DNA of 64,000 bases from NCBI GenBank assembly GCA_944386225.1, contig CALXAH010000012.1, positions 1-64,000 of the forward strand, given 5' to 3'. Each line of letters begins with the position of its first letter. Position 1 is the first letter of the stretch. Made by a program: the position numbers and the translations under genes. Of this stretch, positions 52,071-59,825 are shown piece after piece. The notes below the pieces were generated by a model. It worked only from the letters and a program-made list of their open reading frames with translations. It had not been told where the DNA came from and made no database searches. The DNA comes from an uncultured Gemmiger sp. (GTDB lineage Bacteria; Bacillota; Clostridia; Oscillospirales; Ruminococcaceae).

Positions 52071-52246
52071 GGCTGCCCGCGGTGCTGCGGCGGCTGCTGG
52101 GGCACGGCAAAAATCCCCGGCCCGGCACCCCGGCCCCGCCTGCCCGAGACAATCCCTACAGCCGGTATTTCACCGCCGACCCCGCCCCGGACGAGATCGC
52201 CCGGCGGCTGCGGGGGCAGAAGCCGGACGGCAAGCCGGGCCGCTGA
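52067..52246 (+). CDS. Small protein translationally coupled to the plsC operon
   Basis: A 59-residue basic protein starting at a GTG that overlaps the previous stop (GTGA). The N-terminal half is Arg/Pro-rich (AVLRRLLGHGKNPRPG) and the C-terminal half reads NPYSRYFTADPAPDEIARRL. A terminator follows 20 bases later. The overlap and position support a real gene; function unknown. Confidence 0.6.
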   Translation: MRLPAVLRRLLGHGKNPRPGTPAPPARDNPYSRYFTADPAPDEIARRLRGQKPDGKPGR

Positions 52247-52265
52247 GGGGCATTACAGGCAAAAC

Positions 52266-52303
52266 AAAACCGGACGCTTTCCGCGGAAAGCGTCCGGTTT
52301 TTT
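52266..52303. terminator. Bidirectional terminator
   Basis: aaaccggacgctttccgc / gcggaaagcgtccggttt is a perfect stem with A- and T-runs on either side, between convergent genes. Confidence 0.85.
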
Positions 52304-52313
52304 GCGGGACAGA

Positions 52314-52826
52314 TCAGCCGATGGGCATGACCTCCACGATCTTCAGGATGGTGTAGGCGTCGGTGATGTTCTCATTGTTGGCTTTCAGCTCGGCCAGAAC
52401 CGCCTCATCCTCTTCCAGCTCCACCTTGAGCACCGCGCCCTGATGGCGGGCTTCCTTGGTTTCGGCGGCGGGGTTGGCGATGTCGTAGCTGATCTCGGCT
52501 ACCTTATCACGCAGCAGGTTGGCCTTGGTGGAGTTGTCGGCAAAGCCGAACATGATGTGGCTGTCGTCCGCCACGCCGGGCACAAAGATGGCGATGTTGG
52601 GGGTGCCGTCGGCGTTGACGGTGGCCACGTTGCACAGGCCGCTGTAGGCGCGCATGGCGTCCAGCACGGCGGCCTGATCCAGGTTGGTGTACAGGTTGGT
52701 GTAGGTGCTGGCGGTGGCGGCGGCATCGGCCTGCTGGCTGTTGCTGCTGCCGGAAGCGGCGTTGCCGCAGCCGGCCAGGGCCAGAACCAGAACCAGGGCC
52801 AGCACGCAAATGATGGTACGTTTCAT
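52314..52826 (-). CDS. Lipoprotein with pyridoxamine-phosphate-oxidase-like (FMN-binding split-barrel) fold
   Basis: A 170-residue secreted lipoprotein. Signal peptide with lipobox (LVLALAGCGN, Cys about residue 23) and a Ser/Gln/Ala-rich linker, then a PNPOx-like split barrel (LCNVATVNADGTPNIAIFVPG, then HIMFGFADNSTKANLL). Such domains bind flavins, F420 or heme or have lost the cofactor. A surface-anchored member is less common. The start at 52826 follows AAGGAGGAG. It is monocistronic. Confidence 0.85.
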   Translation of the reverse strand: MKRTIICVLALVLVLALAGCGNAASGSSNSQQADAAATASTYTNLYTNLDQAAVLDAMRAYSGLCNVATVNADGTPNIAIFVPGVADDSHIMFGFADNSTKANLLRDKVAEISYDIANPAAETKEARHQGAVLKVELEEDEAVLAELKANNENITDAYTILKIVEVMPIG

Positions 52827-53069
52827 ATTAAGAACTCCTCCTTCTTTTCCTCCGGACGAAAAGAGTTGCCGGAACAACCGGTCCGAACCGCGCCGGGCCT
52901 GTTTTCAGTTTAACATAGTCCGCTTTGTAAATCGAGCACCGGGCCATGCCATAACTTTGCAAAATCAGAACTAACCGGCAGACAGCGGAGGGCGCTCTTT
53001 CCAATTCGGGCAATTTGTTGTATAATTAGTTCCATAAAAATCCACGTTTGAGAGTGAGGGACGCCCATT

Positions 53070-53939
53070 ATGGCCGAGTATGTACTGTTTACCGACTCCA
53101 CCACCGATCTGACGCCGGAACTGGTGGAGGAGATGGATGTGCAGGTGCTGCCCATGCGGTTTATGCTGGACGGCAAGGAATACAGCAACTATCCCGATAA
53201 CCGGGAACTTTCGCCCAAGGAATTCTACGACAAGCTGCGCGCCGGCAGCATGAGCACCACCAGCCAGATCAACAGCGCCACCTTTATGGAGGCGTTCACC
53301 CCGGTGCTGGAAGCGGGCAAGGATATTCTGTATGTGGCGTTTTCCAGCGGGTTGTCCGGCACCTATCAGTCCGCCTGCCTGGCGGCAGAGGATCTGCGGG
53401 AGCAGTTCCCGGAGCGCACCATCGACTGTGTGGACACCCTGCAGGCCAGCATGGGCGAGGGTCTGGTGGCCTACGCCGCCGCGATGCTGAAAAAGGACGG
53501 CATGCCCCTGGCCGAACTGGCCGCCTGGCTGCGGGAGAACGTGCAGCGGTTCTGCGCCTGGTTCACGGTGGATGACCTGATGTTCCTGAAACGGGGCGGC
53601 CGGCTTTCCGGCGTGGCCGCGGTGGCCGGAACCCTGCTGGGCATCAAGCCGGTGCTGCATGTGGATCCGGACGGGCACCTGATCGCCATGGAAAAGGTGC
53701 GCGGCCGCAAGGCCAGCCTGGATGCTCTGGTGCGGCATTTTGAGACCAGCGCCGAAACCCACGCGGAGCAGACCGTGTTTATCAGCCACGGCGACTGCCT
53801 GGAAGATTGCCAGTATGTGGCCGACAAGATCAAGGCGTTCGGCGTGAAGCGGATCTGCATCGGCACCATCGGCCCCGTGATCGGCGCCCACAGCGGCCCC
53901 GGCACCGTGGCGCTGTTCTTTACCGGAAGCCCGCGGTAA
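53070..53939 (+). CDS. DegV family fatty-acid-binding protein
   Basis: A 289-residue DegV/FakB fold protein. In characterised relatives FakB presents fatty acids to the kinase FakA for incorporation into phospholipid. Visible are LFTDSTTDLTPEL at the N-terminus, TTSQINSATF (acyl-phosphate contact region), SSGLSGTYQSA, and the C-terminal IGPVIGAHSGPGTVALFF. fakA is not adjacent. A TATAAT lies about 45 bases upstream without a clear -35. Confidence 0.93.
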   Translation: MAEYVLFTDSTTDLTPELVEEMDVQVLPMRFMLDGKEYSNYPDNRELSPKEFYDKLRAGSMSTTSQINSATFMEAFTPVLEAGKDILYVAFSSGLSGTYQSACLAAEDLREQFPERTIDCVDTLQASMGEGLVAYAAAMLKKDGMPLAELAAWLRENVQRFCAWFTVDDLMFLKRGGRLSGVAAVAGTLLGIKPVLHVDPDGHLIAMEKVRGRKASLDALVRHFETSAETHAEQTVFISHGDCLEDCQYVADKIKAFGVKRICIGTIGPVIGAHSGPGTVALFFTGSPR

Positions 53940-53944
53940 AGAAC

Positions 53945-54159
53945 AGCCGATATGGGGGGAATCAACGATTCCCCCCATACCCCCCAGAAATCAGGGCCGG
54001 AATACTCCGGCCCTGGGGATAAAACAAAAAACAAGGCCCGCGCAGACCATTTCAAGTTTGTGCGGGCCTTGTTCTGTATAAAATTCCCTATGGCCGGAGT
54101 ATTCCGGCCATGTGTTCCGGGGGGTATGGGGGGAGATGTTATCTCCCCCCATATTGGCC
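53945..54159. repeat. Composite palindromic element, copy E
   Basis: Complete copy between convergent genes: tggggggaatcaacgattcccccca and ggccggaatactccggcc, the centre aaggcccgcgca...tgcgggcctt, then ggccggagtattccggcc and tggggggagatgttatctcccccca ending in ggcc. Its right end overlaps the 3' end of the M15 peptidase gene and encodes that protein's last six residues and stop. Confidence 0.85.
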
Positions 54160-54960
54160 CAAATCTTCCCGGTACTCCTCCAGGCAGACGCCCTGTTCGG
54201 TGATGCGGGCGGCGGCGGTGTGGCCCACGTAGCGGTAATGCCAGCTCATGGGCGCCATACCGGTTTCCTTTTCGCACTCCTCCGTATACCGCCGGATAAA
54301 CCCGTACTCGGCGGCGTGGGCTTCCAGCCAGGCCAGGGCCTCGGCGTTGATGCCGTCGGCGGGCAGCAGGTCGGCCCCCAGGCCCAGGTTATGCTCGCTG
54401 CATCCGCCGGGCGGCGTCCAGCGGGCTGCCTCGTCCGCCGCCCGGGCCGGCGCCATGCCCGCCGCCTCCAGCTGGCGCTTTTTCTGCTCGTACAGATTCT
54501 GCTGCCGTGCCGTGTCCCGGTACCCGCACACCAGCCGCAGTTCGCAGCCCGCCGCCTTCGCGTCGGCCAGCATCCGTTCCAGCTCCCCGGCGGCCCGGGC
54601 GTCAAACTGCCCGCCCGCCACCTTCGCCAGCTCCACCGTGAAATCCTCCGGCAGGGGACAATCCGGTTTCACCAGCCGCAGCATCCAGCCCTCCGGCGTT
54701 TCGTCCACCGGGTCCGGCGTGGGGGAGGGGGACGGGGCAGGCGTGGCCGTGGCCGCCGGTACCGGCTGCTGAGGCGGCGCCTGTACCGGCGCGGGCCGGG
54801 GCGTGGCGGTGGGGGCCGCGGTGGAGGCCGGGCGGGTTTCGCCTTCGGTCACCGAGGGCGGGGCCGTCCACAGATCCAGCCCGGTGCGCAGGGTCCAGGC
54901 CGCCGCCACCGCCAGTACCGCCATCACCACGCTGCCGATTGCCCGGGAATTCCGCTTCAT
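54139..54960 (-). CDS. M15-family D,D-carboxypeptidase (VanY-like), catalytic Glu apparently replaced
   Basis: A 273-residue cell-wall peptidase homologue. N-terminal membrane anchor (about residues 8-27), a long Pro/Thr/Ala linker (40-85), then a VanY domain with zinc ligands H190 and D197 (SEHNLGLGADL) and H241 (SWHYRYVGH). Active relatives have Glu three residues before that His (E-P-W-H or E-S-W-H); here the position is Met238 (PMSWH), so activity may be lost or altered. The last residues GQYGGR are encoded by composite palindrome E. Confidence 0.87.
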   Translation of the reverse strand: MKRNSRAIGSVVMAVLAVAAAWTLRTGLDLWTAPPSVTEGETRPASTAAPTATPRPAPVQAPPQQPVPAATATPAPSPSPTPDPVDETPEGWMLRLVKPDCPLPEDFTVELAKVAGGQFDARAAGELERMLADAKAAGCELRLVCGYRDTARQQNLYEQKKRQLEAAGMAPARAADEAARWTPPGGCSEHNLGLGADLLPADGINAEALAWLEAHAAEYGFIRRYTEECEKETGMAPMSWHYRYVGHTAAARITEQGVCLEEYREDLGQYGGR

Positions 54961-55025
54961 CCGCCCCGCCCCCTGTCCGTGCCTTGTACGGGACAGTATG
55001 GCCCGGCACCGGGCCGGTTATACGC

Positions 55026-55051
55026 AAAAACGCCCGGCTTTCGGCCGGGCG
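55026..55051 (-). terminator. Terminator of prmA-rsmE
   Basis: Minus strand: aacgcccggccgaaagccgggcgtttttgc, a stem-loop with T-run 14 bases after the rsmE stop. Confidence 0.8.
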
Positions 55052-55064
55052 TTCGGTTTTTGGT

Positions 55065-55796
55065 TTATTCCAGCTGGCCCCACAGGCACATACAGGCGGC
55101 AAGGCCCGCCAGCGGGGCGGTTTCGCACCGCAGGATGCGGGGCCCCAGCCCCACCGGGACGGCCCCGGCGGCGATAAGCGCCTCGGCTTCCTCGGGGGAG
55201 AATCCGCCCTCCGCGCCGGTGATCAGGGCCGCGCGGCCCCCGGCGGGCGGGGCGGGCAGGGCCGCCTGCCGCAGCGGCCGGCCGCCCTTTTCGTAAAAGA
55301 ACAGCACCCGGTCGAACCGGGGCACCAGGCGGCAGAGTTCCGGCACCGTGACCGGCATCGACACCTGGGGCAGGATGCCCCGGCCGCACTGCTTGGCGGC
55401 TTCGGCGGCGATGCGGGCGTACCGCAGATTCTTTTTATCCTCGTTTTTCGGGGCGGCCACGCAGAACCGGCTGAAAAACGGGGTGATCTGGGCCGCGCCC
55501 AGCTCCACCGATTTCTGGATGATGGTTTCCAGCTTGTCCTGCTTGGGGTACCCGGCAAAGACCGTGACCGCAAAGGGCGGTTCGGCGGCGCAGGGGCGGC
55601 GGGCGGTGATGTGCAGCTGCACGGTGTCCGGGTCGGCGGATTCCACCACCGCGTCGCAGTCGGTGCCCGCGCCATCGCAGAGGATCACCGCATCTCCGGG
55701 CCGGGCCCGCAGCACCCGGGCCAGATGGTTCGCGTCCGCCCCTTCCAGAAAGGCGGTGTTGCCCTCGATACGGGCGGCAAAATACCGGTGCGCCAT
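55065..55796 (-). CDS. rsmE: 16S rRNA (uracil1498-N3)-methyltransferase
   Basis: SPOUT-fold methyltransferase, 243 residues. A PUA-like N-terminal domain (HLARVLRARPGDAVILCDGAG) is followed by the knotted domain with ALITGAEGGFSPEEAEA and LGPRILRCETAPLA, the SAM-binding knot. It begins three bases after prmA, the usual prmA-rsmE pairing. Confidence 0.95.
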   Translation of the reverse strand: MAHRYFAARIEGNTAFLEGADANHLARVLRARPGDAVILCDGAGTDCDAVVESADPDTVQLHITARRPCAAEPPFAVTVFAGYPKQDKLETIIQKSVELGAAQITPFFSRFCVAAPKNEDKKNLRYARIAAEAAKQCGRGILPQVSMPVTVPELCRLVPRFDRVLFFYEKGGRPLRQAALPAPPAGGRAALITGAEGGFSPEEAEALIAAGAVPVGLGPRILRCETAPLAGLAACMCLWGQLE

Positions 55797-55799
55797 GGC

Positions 55800-56720
55800 T
55801 CAGGCCTCGGGCAGGGTGCAGAGGAAGCACTCCCAGCCGTTCTTTTCCCGCACCTCGTACACCCGCAGCCCGGCGGCGGCCAGGCCCGCGGCCACCTCGT
55901 CCTTGCGGGTGTCGATCACGCCGCTGGCCATGAAATGCCCGCCCGCAGCCAGCAGGTCCGGGATGGCCGGGGCCAGGTTCAAAATGGCGTTGGCCACGAT
56001 GTTGGCGCAGATGATGTCGTATTTGCCGCTGGCCTTGTCGCTCAGATCGCCCACCAGCACGGTGAACTTGTCCTGCACGCCGTTGAGGGCGGCGTTTTCC
56101 CCGGCGGTGCGCACGCACATGGGGTCGATGTCCACGCCCTCGGCGGTTTTGGCGCCCAGTTTCAGCGCGGCGATGGCCAGGATGCCGCTGCCGGTGCCGA
56201 TGTCCAGCACCCGCTCGCCGCCCTGCACCAGCTGATCCAGGGCTTCCAGGCAGAGGGAGGTGGTTTCATGGGTGCCGGTGCCGAAGGCCATGCCCGGGTC
56301 CAGGCGCAGCACGGCCCGGTCGGTGTCCATGGTTTCCCAGCTGGGCACCACCGCCAGACGGCTGCCGATGGTCATGGCGTGGTAGAAGGCTTTCCAGCCG
56401 TTTTCCCAGTCCTCCTGTTCCACGCCGGCGGTGTCCAGGGTATACTCGGCCCCGGCGGCGGACAGCCGGTCGTGCAGCAGCTGCAGTACCTGGGCGGGGT
56501 TTTCCTCCGGGGAGAGGTACATATGCACGATGACCTTGTCCCGGTCCCGGGCCAGCAGCTCGGGCTCGATCAGGTCCACGTGGGCGATGGCCATGACCTG
56601 CTGTTCCAGGTCGGCATAGTCCTCAATGTAGATGCCGCCGCCGGAAATACCGGTGGCGATGGCTTCGGCGGTGTCGGCCCAGCGGCGGGGCACGGTGACG
56701 CGGATGTCGGTCCATTCCAT
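55800..56720 (-). CDS. prmA: Ribosomal protein L11 methyltransferase
   Basis: Trimethylates ribosomal protein L11. It has 306 residues: an N-terminal substrate-binding domain (MEWTDIRVTVPRRWADTAEA) and a class I SAM domain with LDIGTGSGILAIAA and CANIVANAI (the NPPY-like position). GTHETTSLCLEAL is the family signature. The start at 56720 follows AAGGAGCCC; the frame upstream is open by chance through palindrome F. Confidence 0.95.
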   Translation of the reverse strand: MEWTDIRVTVPRRWADTAEAIATGISGGGIYIEDYADLEQQVMAIAHVDLIEPELLARDRDKVIVHMYLSPEENPAQVLQLLHDRLSAAGAEYTLDTAGVEQEDWENGWKAFYHAMTIGSRLAVVPSWETMDTDRAVLRLDPGMAFGTGTHETTSLCLEALDQLVQGGERVLDIGTGSGILAIAALKLGAKTAEGVDIDPMCVRTAGENAALNGVQDKFTVLVGDLSDKASGKYDIICANIVANAILNLAPAIPDLLAAGGHFMASGVIDTRKDEVAAGLAAAGLRVYEVREKNGWECFLCTLPEA

Positions 56721-56825
56721 AGGATTCGGGCTCCTTACTATAAAGTCGAGCGGCAGGGCCGCCGGTTTTCTTTCAGTATACACCGGCTTTGCCGTAAAGG
56801 CAAACGAAAAGGCGGCCCGCAAAGC

Positions 56826-57047
56826 CAGGGCCCGCGCCGAACCATACGGTTTTGCGCGGGCCTTGCCCATTTCTATGATCCCCGGGGCCGGAGTATTCCG
56901 GCCCTTATTCCCGGGGCCCCGGGTCCGCGAAGCGGCCGAAGCCCCGGTGGGGCTTCGGACCGGCAGCGCGGTCTGCTGTGCAGAGAGGGCGCATCCTTGC
57001 TGCACCCTCAGCGCCCGGGGGAGATGTTATCTCCCCCCATTTCGGCC
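56826..57047. repeat. Composite palindromic element, copy F (half copy with 100-bp module)
   Basis: Central hairpin (gggcccgcgcc...gcgcgggcctt) and right arm (ggccggagtattccggcc), interrupted by the extra module (about 56916-57014, gggtccgcgaagcggccg...), then ggggagatgttatctcccc ending in ggcc. The left arm is missing. It overlaps the 3' end of the neighbouring gene and encodes its final dozen residues. Confidence 0.8.
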
Positions 57048-57349
57048 CTGCGGGCGCGGCGGAGGCGTTTTTTGTACCGGCGCTCCAGCGCCCAGGTATA
57101 CAGGATCGAGGGCAGGGACACCAGCACCATCACGGCGCACTGGCCGCCCCAGGGCATGGCGCTGTGGCGCACCAGCACCCCGGCCAGCAGCCAGGGAATC
57201 CCCAGCAGAACCCAGGACAGCCCCAGCTGCCGGGTATACCGGGCCGTCCAGCGATGGCCCCGGTACCGGGCGGGCAGATGCTGCCAGCCCGCCAGCCCCA
57301 GCAGGCCGTAGACCGTCCAGAACGCGCCCAGTATCAACAATACATCCAT
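57008..57349 (-). CDS. Small membrane protein with repeat-encoded C-terminus
   Basis: A 113-residue protein with three hydrophobic helices (residues 2-20, 43-60, 67-87) and a basic tail (ERRYKKRLRRARR). No family recognised with certainty; the layout resembles small DUF3784-type proteins. The last ~12 residues (AEMGGDNISPGR) come from composite palindrome F, so the original stop was probably replaced. AAAGGAAAA precedes the ATG. Confidence 0.7.
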   Translation of the reverse strand: MDVLLILGAFWTVYGLLGLAGWQHLPARYRGHRWTARYTRQLGLSWVLLGIPWLLAGVLVRHSAMPWGGQCAVMVLVSLPSILYTWALERRYKKRLRRARRAEMGGDNISPGR

Positions 57350-57373
57350 GCTTTTCCTTTCCGGGCTGTGCCG

Positions 57374-57553
57374 TCAATAGCCTCGCAGCACAAAATACAC
57401 CACATACACCCAGCCCAGCAGGCCGTGGAAGATGGCCCAGCCCACCGAATGCCAGGTGCAGAAGCTCAGCACCATGGCCAGGGCGCTGCCGAAGCTGAGC
57501 CCCGTTTTGACCGTTTTCTGCACCACCGTGGTGCGGGGCGGCTGCTCATACAT
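57374..57553 (-). CDS. Small membrane protein, 59 residues
   Basis: Short gene with a strong ribosome site (AAAAGGAGGAACCGGTT before the ATG). The product starts MYEQPPRTTVVQKTVKTG, then has two hydrophobic stretches (SFGSALAMVLSFC and FHGLLGWVYVVYFVLRGY). The ribosome site, position 15 bases after the preceding gene and membrane-like composition support it as real. It resembles small two-helix proteins of unknown function found in clostridial envelope operons. Confidence 0.75.
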   Translation of the reverse strand: MYEQPPRTTVVQKTVKTGLSFGSALAMVLSFCTWHSVGWAIFHGLLGWVYVVYFVLRGY

Positions 57554-57568
57554 AACCGGTTCCTCCTT

Positions 57569-58624
57569 TTACTTTGCTTCTTCCTGGGCGCCCACGTCCA
57601 GGCTTACCAGTTTCCAGTCACCGCCGGTGCGCACCACCGCCATATGATACCGGCTGGGATACTTGCGGTCCTCCAGGCCGGGCTTGGTGACCACAAAGGT
57701 AAAGGACACGTCGCCGGTCCAGGCGTCGGGGCCCGCGGCCACCACGTTCTGGATCTTCAGATCGTCAAACCGCACGCCGGTGTGGTTCACGTACCAGCCC
57801 ACATAATACCCTTTCAGCCCCTTGTACAGGCTGGTGTCCGGGTACAGGATCCGGGCCAGCTGGGTCAGGCTCACGTCCTCGGAGATGAACTGGGCGTACT
57901 GTTTGGCCGCCGTCTCCAGGAACTGCGCCGCCTCGGCCCGGCCCGCTTCGTCTTCCGGCAGGCCCGCCGTGACCGTATGCTTTTCGTCGTCCCGTACCAC
58001 CTGGCAGGCGGCGCCGCTGCTCGTTGCCGTGACCTGGGGCGCGTCGTACAGGCCGCTCACCGTCCAGCGCATCACCCGGGGGGCCGCGTCCCCCATATCC
58101 TCAAACCCGGCGGCGGGGGAATCCTCCCCGCCGGTGAGGGGCACCCCGTTCACCGATACCTCCACCCCGGCCGGGGCGGTCACGGTATAGTCCGGCAGGG
58201 TTTCCAGCGCGGGGGCCGCCCGCCAGCCGTCCCCTTCGGGGGTCAGGGTGAACCGGGCGGTCACCTTGCCGTCCACCGCCAGGGCATAGCCCACCGCGTC
58301 CCCCTGTTTATCGCCCTTTACAAAGGCCAGCCGGTCCCGGTCCTGGGGAATCTCGGCCAGGGCGGTGCGCACCGCGCCCGCCCAGCTTTCCAGCGTGGCC
58401 GCGCCCTGAGGCGTATACCCCGCCGCCTGGGCCAGGGCGTCGTCGCTGCCGGTGCGGGCGGTCTGCACCAGGGTCAGGATCGCGTGTTCCGGGGTGGACA
58501 GCTCGTACCGTTCCAGCGCGCCCCAGAGCAGTGCCAGCAGCACCCCGCCCAGCAGGGCCAGAAACAGTGCCCAGCCCGCCAGCATCCGGCCGAAGGGCAC
58601 CGGTCGTTTTTTTGTTTTTGCCAT
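57569..58624 (-). CDS. Uncharacterised membrane-anchored extracellular protein
   Basis: A 351-residue protein with a basic N-terminus, one transmembrane helix (about residues 14-36) and a large outer domain. The C-terminal third (FRDD... YHMAVVRTGGDWKLVSLDVGAQ) looks like an NTF2-like/DUF4878-type fold; the centre has a beta-rich segment with VSVNGVPL that recalls tethered Ig-like or TcaA-type domains. No catalytic motif seen. It lies 15 bases from both neighbours, in one operon with the NAGPA protein. Confidence 0.75.
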   Translation of the reverse strand: MAKTKKRPVPFGRMLAGWALFLALLGGVLLALLWGALERYELSTPEHAILTLVQTARTGSDDALAQAAGYTPQGAATLESWAGAVRTALAEIPQDRDRLAFVKGDKQGDAVGYALAVDGKVTARFTLTPEGDGWRAAPALETLPDYTVTAPAGVEVSVNGVPLTGGEDSPAAGFEDMGDAAPRVMRWTVSGLYDAPQVTATSSGAACQVVRDDEKHTVTAGLPEDEAGRAEAAQFLETAAKQYAQFISEDVSLTQLARILYPDTSLYKGLKGYYVGWYVNHTGVRFDDLKIQNVVAAGPDAWTGDVSFTFVVTKPGLEDRKYPSRYHMAVVRTGGDWKLVSLDVGAQEEAK

Positions 58625-58639
58625 GGGGAATGTTCTCCT

Positions 58640-59815
58640 TTACATCACGATAAAGGCGGTGGGCAGCCGCCGGGGGCCGTAGAGCGACGCGCACACGTTG
58701 ATGGTTTCGCCCTGATACACCATCTGGGTGCTGGAACCGCCGTCCAGGTTGGCGGCGTTGATGGCCCCGTAGTCCAGCATGACCTGGATGCAGTCCTCAT
58801 AGCTGGCGCCCAGGCTCTGGGGCTGGCGGCCGTCGATGGTCAGCAGCAGCACCGCGCCGTCCGCCCGCTGGCCGATGACGGTGCGGGGATTCAGCCCGCC
58901 GCCGCTGCCGGTGACCTCCGCCGCCTCGCCGTTCACGATAAACACCGGGCCGAAGCTCAGCGCGTCCCGGATGCCCCGGTCCAGCGCCTGCTGGCCGGTC
59001 ATGGTGCCCACTACCAGGTGGTTCTCGTTGTCAAAGCCGATCACCGAGGTGGCGCTGTTCAGCCCGCCGGCCAGCAGCTTGCCGTCCCGGATGACCAGGC
59101 CCAGCGGCATGCCGCCGTTGCCCACGCCGTTCAGGTCCTGGAACCCGCCGCCGTTGATGCCCGCCACCGCGCCGGCGTCCTCCACGTATTCCAGCAGACG
59201 CTTGCCGGACACATCCGGCGAGAAGCTGTCCAGACTGGCCACCTTGACCCGGGAGGGATCGTGCACGATCATCATTTTACCCTTGAAGGAGGGGCCGCTC
59301 ACATCCTCGATCTCGATGGTGTCCAGAGGCAGCGCGTCCTCCGACTGGGTGAAGTCCACCGAGGTATCGGTGACCGCGCCGGAATCCAGCACGCCGTTCT
59401 TGGCCCGGATGGCTTCGATGCGGCTTTCGTCAAAGAAGATGCGGGGGATGAACTTGAGGGCGCTGGTCTCCATGCAGGTGTTGACAAACAGGTCCCGGGC
59501 GCTGGGGCTGGGCCCCACGCAGATCACCGCGCTGGCGCCCAGGCAGAACGCCAGCAGCATCCCCAGGGTGACCCCCAGGCCCGCCAGCGCCCGCAGCGCC
59601 GGGTTGGCTTTGCGCCGGGGCCGGGGCGCCCGCCGAGGGGCGGGCGGTTCCTGCGGGGCAGGGGCTGCCTGCCGGGCAGAAGCTGCCTGCCGGGCAGAAG
59701 CTGCCTGCCGGGCGGAACCCGCCGGGGTACGGCGGATGTGCTGCGGGGCGGAGGCGGTGGTGCGCTGCACCTTCTGGGGTGCGCGGTATACGTGACGTTC
59801 GGTATCCTTGTTCAT
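58640..59815 (-). CDS. Phosphodiester glycosidase family protein (NAGPA domain), membrane-anchored
   Basis: A 391-residue protein. A basic Ala/Gln/Pro-rich N-terminus contains near-identical heptads (ARQAASA repeated three times). One transmembrane helix follows (about 72-95), then an extracellular NAGPA/DUF2233 domain: VAGINGGGFQDLNGVGNGG, GFDNENHLVVG, FGPVFIVNGEAAEV, RTVIGQRADGAVLLLTIDGR and NLDGGSSTQMVYQG. Relatives remove alpha-GlcNAc from phosphodiesters (the human uncovering enzyme) or act on exopolysaccharide and wall glycopolymers. The heptads are encoded by a short DNA repeat at 59660-59720. Confidence 0.88.
   Translation of the reverse strand: MNKDTERHVYRAPQKVQRTTASAPQHIRRTPAGSARQAASARQAASARQAAPAPQEPPAPRRAPRPRRKANPALRALAGLGVTLGMLLAFCLGASAVICVGPSPSARDLFVNTCMETSALKFIPRIFFDESRIEAIRAKNGVLDSGAVTDTSVDFTQSEDALPLDTIEIEDVSGPSFKGKMMIVHDPSRVKVASLDSFSPDVSGKRLLEYVEDAGAVAGINGGGFQDLNGVGNGGMPLGLVIRDGKLLAGGLNSATSVIGFDNENHLVVGTMTGQQALDRGIRDALSFGPVFIVNGEAAEVTGSGGGLNPRTVIGQRADGAVLLLTIDGRQPQSLGASYEDCIQVMLDYGAINAANLDGGSSTQMVYQGETINVCASLYGPRRLPTAFIVM
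59663..59722. repeat. Tandem 21-bp repeat within the NAGPA gene
   Basis: Three consecutive copies of a unit beginning ctgcctgccgggcagaag, the first slightly different, encode repeated ARQAASA residues in the cytoplasmic tail. Tandem identity suggests recent slippage and possible length variation. Confidence 0.75.
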
Positions 59816-59825
59816 GGGATTCTCC

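Noticed and set aside
53952-54203. Short open frames running through the palindromic elements
   Set aside because: They arise from the repeat sequence itself, differ between copies and lack ribosome sites, apart from the two gene tails noted.
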